In this document: one piece after another, positions 1 through 6,779 of the stretch
How the letters are laid out: every line of letters starts with the position of its first letter
Position numbering within the stretch: position 1 is the stretch's first letter
Source: JBOGDS01 sp050743075
GTDB lineage: Bacteria > Actinomycetota > Actinomycetes > Jiangellales > Jiangellaceae
Assembly (NCBI GenBank): GCA_050743075.1
Contig: JBOGDS010000074.1
Coordinates: 1 to 18,459, forward strand
Reading direction: 5' to 3'
DNA: 18,459 nucleotides
Made by a program: the position numbers and the translations under genes
The notes under the pieces: generated by a model
Database searches by the model: none
What the model was told of the DNA's origin: nothing
The model's input: only the letters and a program-made list of their open reading frames with translations

Positions 1-117
1 TCCAAGATCCGACTCATCAACCACCGCGGCTACGGACACCACAGCGCCGCCGCCCTCATCGCCATGATCTACCTCTGCTGCGGCGGACTCACCATCCAAC
101 TACCCACAGAAAGGTGA
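1..117 (+). CDS. ISL3-type transposase, C-terminal fragment
   Basis: The frame is open from the first base of the window and stops with TGA at 115-117, giving 38 residues. They include KIRLINHRGYGHHSA and LIAMIYLCCGGLTIQLP, which I recognise as the C-terminal end of ISL3-family (IS1557-like) transposases. The rest of the gene lies left of the window. The stop is followed almost at once by sequence that reads as an ABC-2 permease on the opposite strand, so the usual non-coding end with its terminal inverted repeat is very short or missing. The family call rests on memory of the motif, not on a search. Confidence 0.7.
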   Translation, partial: SKIRLINHRGYGHHSAAALIAMIYLCCGGLTIQLPTER

Positions 118-262
118 GGAGAACCGCGAACAGGGCGTAGAACCCGACCGGCATCGCAACGGAGAAGAACAGCGTCGCCGGGTCGCGGAGCACCCCGCGC
201 AGCTCGTCGAGCAGCTCGATGCCCAGCACCCGGACGGGCACGCCGGCCGTGGCCGCGGTCAC
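89..262 (-). pseudogene. ABC-2 type transporter permease, N-terminal stump cut by the IS junction
   Basis: A GTG start at 262-260 has a good GGAGG Shine-Dalgarno at 274-270. The translation begins MTAATAGVPVRVLGIELLDE and continues through LRDPATLFFSVAMPVGFYAL, the usual start of ABC-2 permeases: a cytoplasmic amphipathic stretch, then RDP and the first membrane helix. From about codon 47 the frame enters the transposase-bearing DNA and stops at 91-89. Only about 47 of an expected 230-260 residues remain, so membrane transport by this gene is lost unless the rest lies beyond the IS. It sits 35 bp downstream of its ATPase partner, forming a typical ATPase-permease export operon before disruption. 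Confidence 0.7.
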
Positions 263-296
263 GATGCCGCCTCCGTGGGAGCAAGTACGCCGGCGG

Positions 297-1196
297 TCAC
301 GCTGCCGCCGTCCCGGGCTCAGCGGTCAGCGCGAGCAAGGCTTCTTCCAGCCCTGCCCCGTCGACGCGCAGGTCCGCGACCATGTGTTCGACAGCGAGCC
401 AGCGCCGCAGGACCGTCTCCGGTGCGGCGGTGCCGACTCGGACCCGGTCGCCGTCGCGCTCGAGTGAAAGTACGCCGGGAAACGTCCGCAGGACCGTGTC
501 CCCGAGCCTGGTGCGCGCGGAGATGGTCCGGTCGGGCAACCGGGCGGTGAGCGCGGCCGGGGTGTCCGCGGCCACCACCCGCCCCTGGTTCAGCACCACG
601 ACCCGGTCGGCGAACGCGGCCGCCTCCTCGACGACGTGGGTGGTCAGCAGCAGCCCCGCACCGTTGTCGCGGCGGGCGGCGAGGGTCCGCCAGAAGCTGC
701 GGCGGGCCGCGACATCCAGGCCCACCGTGGGCTCGTCGAGCAGCAGCAGTGCGGGGTCACCGACCAGCGCCATCGCCAGCGCGACCCGCTGCCGCTGGCC
801 CCCGGACAGCGACCCGGCCCGCCGGCGCGCCAGGTCGGTGATCCCGACCTCGGCCAGCACGGTGTCGGCCGCGGCGGCGCGGCGGCCGACGCGCACCGCC
901 GCCCCCCGGACGAGCTCGCCCACGGTGAGGGTGCGAGGGAAACCCATCGCCTGCTGCACCACCCCGAGCCGGCGCCGGGTCGAGGCCAGCCGGGGGCTCG
1001 CGCCACCGACCTCCACCGCGCCGGCCTGCACCGCGAGCAGCCCGGTGGCCAGCCCGATCAGCGTCGACTTGCCGGCCCCGTTCGGCCCCAGCAACGCCAC
1101 GCACTCCCCGGAACAGACGGTCAGCTCCACACCCTCGAGCGCCAGCAGCGAGCCGTAACGGTGGCGCAGCCCGCGAACCAGCAGGGCGGGATTCAC
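297..1196 (-). CDS. ABC transporter ATP-binding protein (ABC-2 exporter type)
   Basis: This is a complete 299-residue nucleotide-binding subunit, cytoplasmic and expected to power a two-gene exporter. It has Walker A GPNGAGKST (37-45), the Q-loop region VVQQAMGF (79-86), signature SLSGGQRQR (129-137), Walker B plus D-loop LLLDEPTVGLD (151-161) and the H-loop TTHVVEE with His187. The C-terminal ~80 residues form the extra domain common in drug- or lipid-type ABC-2 ATPases. I chose the GTG at 1196 because the family normally starts just before the LLVRGLRHRYG strand; a longer frame to 1295 reads through an oxidoreductase stump. The start overlaps the stump's stop as GTGA. The partner permease directly downstream is truncated, so the ATPase is probably orphaned. 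The substrate cannot be inferred. Confidence 0.9.
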   Translation of the reverse strand: MNPALLVRGLRHRYGSLLALEGVELTVCSGECVALLGPNGAGKSTLIGLATGLLAVQAGAVEVGGASPRLASTRRRLGVVQQAMGFPRTLTVGELVRGAAVRVGRRAAAADTVLAEVGITDLARRRAGSLSGGQRQRVALAMALVGDPALLLLDEPTVGLDVAARRSFWRTLAARRDNGAGLLLTTHVVEEAAAFADRVVVLNQGRVVAADTPAALTARLPDRTISARTRLGDTVLRTFPGVLSLERDGDRVRVGTAAPETVLRRWLAVEHMVADLRVDGAGLEEALLALTAEPGTAAA

Positions 1197-1323
1197 GACA
1201 GCACCGCCCGCTCGACCAGCGTCACCGGTGCCTGTCCCGGGGCGAGCCTGTGGGCGAGCCGGGTGCTGCGGTGAGGCCCGCGTAGCCGGCTCCAAGGATC
1301 ACGATCCGATGAGGTCTGGTCAT
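1193..1323 (-). pseudogene. NAD(P)/FAD-dependent oxidoreductase, N-terminal stump with frameshift
   Basis: From ATG 1323 the sequence reads MTRPHRIVILGAGYAGLTAA, a dinucleotide-binding Rossmann fold (GAGYAG) typical of NDH-2-like FAD oxidoreductases. Near 1264 the frame is lost. One added base restores RLAHRLAPGQAPVTLVER, the expected next helix and beta strand ending in the acidic FAD-ribose position. The restored frame then stops at 1195-1193, only about 43 residues from the start, overlapping the GTG of the ABC ATPase as GTGA. The ATG overlaps the stop of the hydrolase upstream as ATGA, so the pair was once translationally coupled. It cannot encode a working enzyme. A longer homologue lies at 9587-10941. 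Confidence 0.7.
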
Positions 1324-2185
1324 GGGTGCTCGCTCCTTGTCGTGTCGGCGGTGCGGGTGAGGAAGGCGCGAAGGTGTCGGGTGAGCTCGATGGGCTGGTC
1401 CTCGGGAATGAGGGTGTAGCTGTCGGCGATCTCGACGAGCTGCGCGTCGGGGAACAGCGCGGCAAGGCGCCGGCCGTGCTCTGGGGGCATGACGCGGTCC
1501 TCGCTGGCCCGAACGACGAGCACCGGTCGGTGAAACGATGCGCTGCGCTGCGCCCAGTCGAGCAGCACCGAGCGCGCCGGCACGGACGTGACGTACTCGG
1601 CCAGGTCGCGGCGGATCGCGGGATTCGTCGTCGCGGGCCGGAACCAGGCGATCATGACGTCGTCGGGCACCGGGTGTTTGCTCATCCACCCCCACCCCCG
1701 GGGCGCCCGCCGGACCGCGCGCAGGCGGTGCAGCTGCATGAATGCGGCAAAGCCGCCGGGCAGCTTCGCGAGCGGCACGATCGGGCGGAGGACGGCGGGC
1801 GGGTAGTTGTCGAAGGCCTCGCACGAGGTCAGGACCAACTGGGCGATCCGCTCGGCCCCGCCCTGTGATCCGGATTCGGACAGCGCGAGGAGGATCTGTG
1901 CGCCGCCCCAGTCGTTCTGGACCAGGGTCACCGCACGCAGGTCCAGGCGCTCGAGGAACTCGCCACCAGCCGCGCCATCCCGGCCAGCGACAGGTCGGCA
2001 TCGGGAAGCATCGGCCGGTGGTGCCCGCCCAACGGCAGGGTGGGCAGCACACAGCGGTACTGCGGGCTCAGCCCCGCGACGACGTGGCGCCACAGCGACC
2101 CGTCCATCAACAGCCCGTGCAGGAACACCAGGACCGGGCCGTCCCCGCCGGTGTCCTGGTAGCGGATCGTGCCGGCGGACAACAC
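1320..2185 (-). pseudogene. Alpha/beta hydrolase, split by a one-base frameshift
   Basis: The first part (2185 to about 1967) encodes TIRYQDTGGDGPVLVFLHG, YRCVLPTLPLGGH and LSLAGMARLV. The second (about 1967 to 1320, shifted frame) encodes GEFLERLDLRAVTLV, the nucleophile elbow QNDWGG, SCEAFDNYPP, GWGWMSKHPVP, ASEDRVMPPEH and DSYTLIPEDQP. Together they give an alpha/beta hydrolase of normal length (~288 residues). It aligns from end to end with the intact hydrolase at 7469-8344, so the frameshift is well supported. The likely event is loss of one G in CTGGTGGGC, near 1963-1968. Asp at the nucleophile elbow is the pattern of epoxide hydrolases and haloalkane dehalogenases; Thr sits where the catalytic His is expected. 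GTG 2185 is the clearest start, but the frame is open further upstream and no good Shine-Dalgarno decides it. Confidence 0.75.
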
Positions 2186-2229
2186 GACTTCGTTCGTGAT
2201 CGTCTCCAGTCGGTGGTGGGATGCTCACG

Positions 2230-2409
2230 TCAGGTGAGGTCACGGCGCGCCAGGGCGGCGAGGCCGATCGTCCCGGTGACCGGCAGGGCGGCGACGTCGG
2301 TCTCGGCGTCGAGGCTCGCGAACCCGGCGGTGAAGCCGGGGTCGTCCGACCCGACGGTGACGCGTGTTCCGGTCTCGTCGGCGGGCTGGACATGGTGAGC
2401 TCCGTTCAT
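2230..2409 (-). pseudogene. Probable N-terminal stump of a carotenoid oxygenase-like gene
   Basis: From ATG 2409 a 59-residue frame reads MNGAHHVQPADETGTRVTVG and later AGFASLDAETDVAALPVTGT. The second stretch resembles the start of actinobacterial carotenoid/retinal cleavage oxygenases, in which it is followed by a Trp-Leu-x-Gly segment and an RTGP or RNGP motif. Here that continuation is absent: the frame changes character after GTI (GLAALARRDLT) and stops at 2232-2230. This suggests an N-terminal stump joined to unrelated sequence by a deletion. It lies between the AhpD-like gene and the hydrolase, on the same strand as both. The family call is tentative; it could also be a small unrelated ORF. 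Confidence 0.35.
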
Positions 2410-2434
2410 CGGTCGGATGGCTGGGTGGGGCACG

Positions 2435-2896
2435 TCAGCCGGTCGGTGCGGCGCGGGTGGACGAGCCGGGGACCGAGCGGCTGGCGATGGCGGCCCGGTT
2501 CCAGGCGTTGATGGCGACGATCGCCCACACGAGCGCGGCGAGCTCGGAACGGTCGAAGTGCTTAGCGGACTCGTCGAAGATGTCCTCGGGGACGTGGCCG
2601 TCGGTGACGAACGTGACCGCGTCGGTCAGCGCGAGCGCGGCCCGCTCCCGCTCGGTGAACAGCGGTGATAGCCGCCAGGCGTTCAGGGCGTAGATCCGCT
2701 GCTCGGTCTCCCCTCTGATGCGCGCGTCCTTGGTGTGCATGTCGATCCAGAAAGCGCACCCGTTCAGCTGGGATGCACGGATCTTCACCAGGTGGTCGAG
2801 TCCAGGGTCGATCGCGTGGCGCACCTGGGCCTCCAGCGCGGCCATCGCCCGGTAGATGTGTGGCGCCGACTCCGTGAGGTCATAGCGGTGTTGCAT
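2435..2896 (-). CDS. AhpD-like / carboxymuconolactone decarboxylase family protein with altered CxxC
   Basis: This complete 153-residue protein matches the small alkylhydroperoxidase-like family over its full length: APHIYRAMAALEAQVR, LVKIRASQLNGCAF, IDMHTKDARIRGETEQRIYA, FTERERAALALTDAV and WAIVAINAWNR. The family's redox centre is normally NGCAFCIDMH, with two cysteines in CxxC and a nearby His. Here Cys47 and His54 are kept but the second cysteine is Trp50 (TGG at 2749-2747), one base from a Cys codon. Disulfide-based peroxidase or reductase chemistry should therefore be impaired. ATG 2896 begins 7 bp after a TAGCGT -10-like hexamer and has no Shine-Dalgarno, suggesting a leaderless mRNA. 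The LuxR-type regulator directly upstream is a natural candidate activator. Confidence 0.88.
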   Translation of the reverse strand: MQHRYDLTESAPHIYRAMAALEAQVRHAIDPGLDHLVKIRASQLNGCAFWIDMHTKDARIRGETEQRIYALNAWRLSPLFTERERAALALTDAVTFVTDGHVPEDIFDESAKHFDRSELAALVWAIVAINAWNRAAIASRSVPGSSTRAAPTG

Positions 2897-2903
2897 GGTC
2901 GCG

Positions 2904-2957
2904 ACGCTAGGAGCCCAGCCCGGCGTCGGCGTCCCACCGAGGTGGTAGCGGAGGTGG
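2904..2957 (-). promoter_or_regulatory. Putative promoter and activator direct repeat for the AhpD-like gene
   Basis: On the minus strand a TAGCGT -10-like hexamer (2909-2904) ends 7 bp before the ATG at 2896, so transcription may start at or next to the start codon. No good -35 is visible. Instead GAGGTGG (plus-strand reading) occurs twice, at 2939-2945 and 2951-2957, a 12-bp direct repeat. The first copy overlaps the palindrome CCACCGAGGTGG (2934-2945). With a start near 2897 the copies lie at about -42 to -48 and -54 to -60, where a class II activator such as the adjacent LuxR protein would bind. This is inferred from layout only. Confidence 0.4.
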
Positions 2958-2982
2958 AATCTTTAGGATGGGAGGGGGTGCC

Positions 2983-5760
2983 TCAGGGGAGCAGCCCCAG
3001 CTGCCGGGCCTGTGCAACGGCCTGAGTGCGGTTGGCCACCGCCAGCTTGACGAACAAGTGGCTGACGTGGCGCTTGACGGTGTCAAGGGTGATCACCAGC
3101 TCCTCGGCGATATCGCGGTTCGCCCGGCCCGCGGCGAGCAGCGCCAACACCTCCTGCTCCCGCGCGCTCAGCGGCTCGACCAAACCCGGCACCGTCACCG
3201 CACCGCGCCGAGCCGCCAGCAGGACGGGCGTCCCCCGTTGTTCGAACGCGGCCGCCAGGCGGGTCAGGAACTCGCGCGGGACGACGCCGACGCCCGCCCG
3301 TTGCTCGAGTCGCCGACCCACCAGCAACTCGCGGAACAGCGCGGCCATCGGGAGGCCCTCGTCGACGAACACGCGCAGGTAGCCCTCCGGTGCGCCCAGC
3401 GCGAGCGACTCGGCCAACGCGGCCAGCGCGCGCGCCTCGTCGCCGCTGGCCGCATGGGCCAGAGCTTGCAGCGCCCGGAGCTCGATTATGCTCCCCGTCC
3501 GTTGCTGGGTGGCGGCCACGGAATGCCACCGCTCCAAGAGCCGCAACGCATGCTCGGGTGCTTTCTCGGCGAGCAGCACCCGGGCGAGCACCAAGTACTC
3601 GCGCTCGCGCGGGTAGCTCGGCTCGTCGTCGGCGGCAAGGCCGCGCGCCCGGATCCAGCGGGCGGCGTCAGTGACATCCCCGTTGGCCAGCGCCAGCTGG
3701 GCCCGCACGGCCGGCACTGGGTACTGCGGATTGTTGAAGTAGTGCGGATTGTTGACCTGGGGCATCACGTCGGCGGCCTCACCGATCGCGTCGAGGGCAC
3801 CGGCCCGGTCACCCTTGGCCTGCCGGATCCGGGCCAGGGTGAGCAGGCCGGCCACCAAGGCCCCGGCGAAGGCGAGCTGCCGGCCCTTGGCGACGCCCGC
3901 GGACGCGTGCTCGTGGGCCGCGTCGAGCTCGTCCCGCTCGTAGAGCACCTCGGCCAGACCCACGAGCGTCATCCCGGCGGACGGCAGCGGCGGGTGACCC
4001 TCGGCGACCTCGAGTCCGCGCCGGTAACTGCCCAGCGCCGCGCCCAGCCGCCCCTGGGCCTGCTGGACCTTGCCGAGTTCATAGCAGGCGTGCAGCGCCA
4101 TGTGCCGCTCACCGGACGCGGTCCGTTCGGCGAAGATGTCGACCAGGGTGCGCTCGGCCGAGTCGAGCTGCCCGACCATCCAGTCGTTGAGCGCGATCTG
4201 GTAGCGCACGACCGCCCCGAGCTGCTGGTCCTCGTCGGTCAGGCGGGCGTGGGCCTGCCGGGCGAAGACACGCGCGCGCTCGGGGTCGCCGCGCAGGCTG
4301 GCCAAGGAGGCGCGGCAGATCGCGGTAACCGCCGGGGCATTGGCCAGGATGCTGGCGGCCCGGCCGACCGACGGTTGGTACGGCTCGTCGGCGGTGGCCC
4401 TGAAGGCACGCTCGGCCGCCACCAGCAGCGGCTCCACCTCGTCCAGCCGGCCGCCCAGCAGCGCCGCGACCGCTCCGCCCAGGCTCAGCCGGGGCCGGTC
4501 GCGCACCACGCCCGAGGGCAGTGCCGTGAACCAGCGCGCCAGGGTGGCAGCTTCGTTGCGTCGCACGAGCTGGTCGTCCAGGTGCCGCTCCATGATCTGG
4601 CCGGCCCGCGCCGCGTCCCCGCCGGCGAGGGCGTGGCGGATCGCGTCGTCGGGCAGGTCCTGGCGCTCACACCAGTCCACCGCGGCGCGGTGCAGCTCGG
4701 GAACCTTGGCGGGTCGCTGCTCGTGCAGGCGCGCCCGCAGCAGCTCGGCGAACAGGTGGTGATAGCGCCACCAGCGACGGGCATCGTCCAGTGGGTGCAG
4801 GAACAGGTTGGCCCGCTCGACCGCCTCCAGCAGCTGTTGGCTGTCGGTGCGGCCACGGACGGCGTCACACAACGGCCCGGACAGCCGCTCCAGCACCGAG
4901 GTCACCAGCAGGAACTCCCGCACCCGCTCGGTTTGACGGTCCAGCACCTCCTCGGCCAGGTAGTCCAGCACGTACCGGTGGCTGCCGGAGAAGGCCCGCA
5001 CGAAACCCGCGATGTCGCGGTGCCCCTGCAGAGACAGCGCCGCCAGCTGTAGCCCGGCGACCCAGCCTTCGGTGCGCTCCCCCAGGGCCGAGACGGCCGT
5101 GTCGGGCAGGTCCCCGAGGGCGGCGCGCAGCAGCTCGCCTGTCTCCTCGCGGTTGAAGCGCAGGTCGGCGACGCGCACCTCAGTCAGCTGCCCGCGGGCG
5201 CGCAACCGTGCCAGCGGCAGCGGCGGGTCGGCGCGGCTGGCCAGCACCAGATGCAGCGCCGGGGGCAGGTGCTCCAGGAAGAACTCCAGCGACTGGTGGA
5301 CCGGCGGCTCGTGGATCAGGTGGTAGTCGTCCATCACCAGCACGGCGTCGGCCATCTCGTCCAGCTCGTTGACCAGTGCGGTCACCGGGCCCTCGAACGA
5401 GAAGGGACGCAGGCCGCCGAGCAGCTCGGCCACCCGCTCGGCGACTCCGGGCCGCAGCACGTCCACGGCTGCGGCGACGTGCCGCCAGAACCGTGCTGGG
5501 TCGTTGTCGCCCTCGTCCAGCGACAGCCAGGCCACTGGACGCCCGACCCGGCGAACCCACTCGGCCAGCAGGCTCGACTTGCCGAACCCGGCCGGGCCGC
5601 AGACAAGCACCAACTCACGCTTCGTCCCCGCAGACAGGCGCTCCACTAACCGAGGACGCGGTACCAGCCATGGCCGCAACTGCGGCACGTGCAACTTCGT
5701 TGCCAGCAGCACGTCCCGCTCGGCGGCCGCGAACAGCGCAGTCACCGGCGGCTCTGCCAT
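2983..5760 (-). CDS. LuxR-family regulator of the MalT/LAL type (ATPase plus TPR-like plus HTH)
   Basis: This 925-residue cytoplasmic transcription regulator has the STAND-like architecture of MalT and actinobacterial LAL proteins. An N-terminal segment (TKLHVP, then RPRLVERL) precedes Walker A GPAGFGKSS (55-63) and the Walker B-like LVMDDYHLIH (141-150). A long helical, TPR-like middle (~330-840) follows. The C-terminal LuxR helix-turn-helix (863-925) contains LSAREQEVLALLAAGRANRD and TVKRHVSHLFVKL. I chose ATG 5760 because MAEPPVTALFAAAERDVLLA is the usual family start and GAGGTGGGGG lies just upstream; a 36-residue upstream extension looks non-coding. Such proteins typically activate neighbouring genes after binding ATP and an inducer. 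The AhpD-like gene 86 bp downstream is the most likely target. The frame has no visible defect. Confidence 0.92.
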   Translation of the reverse strand: MAEPPVTALFAAAERDVLLATKLHVPQLRPWLVPRPRLVERLSAGTKRELVLVCGPAGFGKSSLLAEWVRRVGRPVAWLSLDEGDNDPARFWRHVAAAVDVLRPGVAERVAELLGGLRPFSFEGPVTALVNELDEMADAVLVMDDYHLIHEPPVHQSLEFFLEHLPPALHLVLASRADPPLPLARLRARGQLTEVRVADLRFNREETGELLRAALGDLPDTAVSALGERTEGWVAGLQLAALSLQGHRDIAGFVRAFSGSHRYVLDYLAEEVLDRQTERVREFLLVTSVLERLSGPLCDAVRGRTDSQQLLEAVERANLFLHPLDDARRWWRYHHLFAELLRARLHEQRPAKVPELHRAAVDWCERQDLPDDAIRHALAGGDAARAGQIMERHLDDQLVRRNEAATLARWFTALPSGVVRDRPRLSLGGAVAALLGGRLDEVEPLLVAAERAFRATADEPYQPSVGRAASILANAPAVTAICRASLASLRGDPERARVFARQAHARLTDEDQQLGAVVRYQIALNDWMVGQLDSAERTLVDIFAERTASGERHMALHACYELGKVQQAQGRLGAALGSYRRGLEVAEGHPPLPSAGMTLVGLAEVLYERDELDAAHEHASAGVAKGRQLAFAGALVAGLLTLARIRQAKGDRAGALDAIGEAADVMPQVNNPHYFNNPQYPVPAVRAQLALANGDVTDAARWIRARGLAADDEPSYPREREYLVLARVLLAEKAPEHALRLLERWHSVAATQQRTGSIIELRALQALAHAASGDEARALAALAESLALGAPEGYLRVFVDEGLPMAALFRELLVGRRLEQRAGVGVVPREFLTRLAAAFEQRGTPVLLAARRGAVTVPGLVEPLSAREQEVLALLAAGRANRDIAEELVITLDTVKRHVSHLFVKLAVANRTQAVAQARQLGLLP

Positions 5761-6333
5761 CGGGGCCCCCACCTCATCCCGGTCGGCGATGCTCCCCCAT
5801 CCAGCGGCCGATTCTACGGCCGCCGGCATGGTCCAGGACCCGGCATCGTGTCCTGATGGTCTTGACAAGGCGATTCACTGCCAGATTGCCCTGACAGGGT
5901 AACGAGGGCTTGATCGAGCCTTTGATGCAGACGTGACGGGGTCGCCGCGGTGCGTCCTGGTGGGCCCGGACATCACCGCGGGACCTGAAACAACCTCATG
6001 TGGCACCGTCAACCCGGATGTCGCACCGATCTACTGTTCACGTTGGATCAACTACGTCCCGTTCAGCACCATTCTCAACACCTGGGGCGTGGCACTAGAA
6101 GTCGGATGAAGGTCCACGGCCGGCCGCGCCGCGCACTCCACACTCCGCGGCGCGCGCCGCGTCCAGTGCTTCGTTCGTTCCCCGGGGCTGCGGCACCTCC
6201 CCATCGCGCCATCGCGGTCTCAGGTTCGCCTGCTGTGTGAGTGTGCAGTCAGCGCGGTGCGCGTCCAGCGTGCTCCTCCGGCATCTGAGATGAACAGTAT
6301 CGCTGCTTCTCAGGGGCGACCGGGCCCGCGCAG
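5761..6333. other. Gene-poor stretch with small inverted repeats
   Basis: I see no confident gene here. Structures present are a perfect short palindrome CCCTGACAGGG (5889-5899), 129 bp upstream of the LuxR gene start and a possible operator, and a GC-rich hairpin with 8-bp arms GCGCCGCG (6126-6133) and CGCGGCGC (6146-6153) around a 12-nt loop, with no T-run to make it a classic terminator. A plus-strand frame from GTG 5933 to TGA 6109 (58 residues) contains PIYCSRWINYVPFSTILNTW, which looks protein-like but which I cannot assign; it may be a C-terminal remnant. The rest reads as eroded sequence between the LuxR gene and two gene fragments. Confidence 0.4.
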
Positions 6334-6549
6334 TCAGCGACGGAGGGCGTCGATGGGCTGAATCCTGCTGGCTCGGACGGCAGCGGCGAAGCCGCCGACC
6401 ATCCCGGTGACGGCTCCGGCGAGCACGGCGAGCATGCCAGCGTAGAGTCCGGCGAGCCCGCCGAGGATCCCGGTGGGGATGGCTTCAGTGGTGATCTGGG
6501 TCAGGATGTGCCTGGCTCTGGCTCCGAGCGCTCGGCGCGACCCGACCTC
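6334..6549 (-). pseudogene. MacB/FtsX-like ABC permease, C-terminal remnant with internal deletion
   Basis: The minus-strand frame encodes EVGSRRALGARARHILTQ, then GILGGLAGLYAGMLAVLAG and GFAAAVRASRIQPIDALRR, ending at 6334. This is the C-terminal signature of MacB/FtsX-fold permeases: the E-x-G-x-R-R-A-L-G-A loop, a membrane helix, a second helix, and the final R-A-S-R-I-x-P-x-D-A-L-R. The two hydrophobic helices are nearly adjacent, whereas intact members have roughly 30 or more residues between them, so an internal deletion is likely. Everything before the EVGSRRALG loop is missing. It is non-functional debris of an ABC export system; no partner ATPase is nearby. Confidence 0.6.
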
Positions 6550-6559
6550 GCTAGGAAGG

Positions 6560-6763
6560 ATGCGCAACCGCGGCCTTATCTTCGGCGGCATGTTCGAGGG
6601 CAGCAGGGCCAGCAACATCGCGACCGTCGGGCCCGAACTCCTTTGGCCTGTCTGGGGAGTCGCACTTGGCGCTGCCACCCTGGCCTACTACCTCCGCCGC
6701 CGAAGCCAATGCCCCCGTGCAAGCGGCCACCGGTGCACGGGTCGGACAGTCTCTGAGCCGTAA
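6560..6763 (+). pseudogene. Fragment of an unidentified membrane protein, C-terminal end
   Basis: A plus-strand frame from ATG 6560 to TAA 6763 encodes GLIFGGMFEGSRASNIATVG followed by ELLWPVWGVALGAATLAYYL and RRRSQC. It looks like a soluble loop, one transmembrane helix and a positively charged cytoplasmic tail. Third codon positions are mostly G or C, as in real genes of this genome. The ATG has AGGAAGG directly against it, too close for a normal ribosome site, so this is more probably the tail of a larger protein whose front has been lost. I cannot name the family. It faces the MacB remnant across a junction near 6550. Confidence 0.35.
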
Positions 6764-6779
6764 CCGGTCGCCGAAGGTC

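Noticed and set aside
382..1158. Long plus-strand frame opposite the ABC ATPase
   Set aside because: It is a Ser/Arg/Ala-rich shadow of the minus-strand gene, with no recognisable domain; all ABC motifs are on the minus strand.
2968..5052. 694-residue plus-strand frame opposite the LuxR regulator
   Set aside because: The composition (Gln, Arg, Gly, Leu, no domains) is that of an antisense shadow in high-GC DNA, whereas the minus strand has Walker and HTH motifs throughout.
5889..5899. CCCTGACAGGG as a confirmed operator of the LuxR gene
   Set aside because: It is an 11-bp palindrome with a single occurrence, 129 bp from the start codon; chance cannot be excluded.
6126..6153. Intrinsic terminator
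   Set aside because: The hairpin is good, but it has no T-run and no clear gene ends just before it on either strand, so it was kept only as a structural note.
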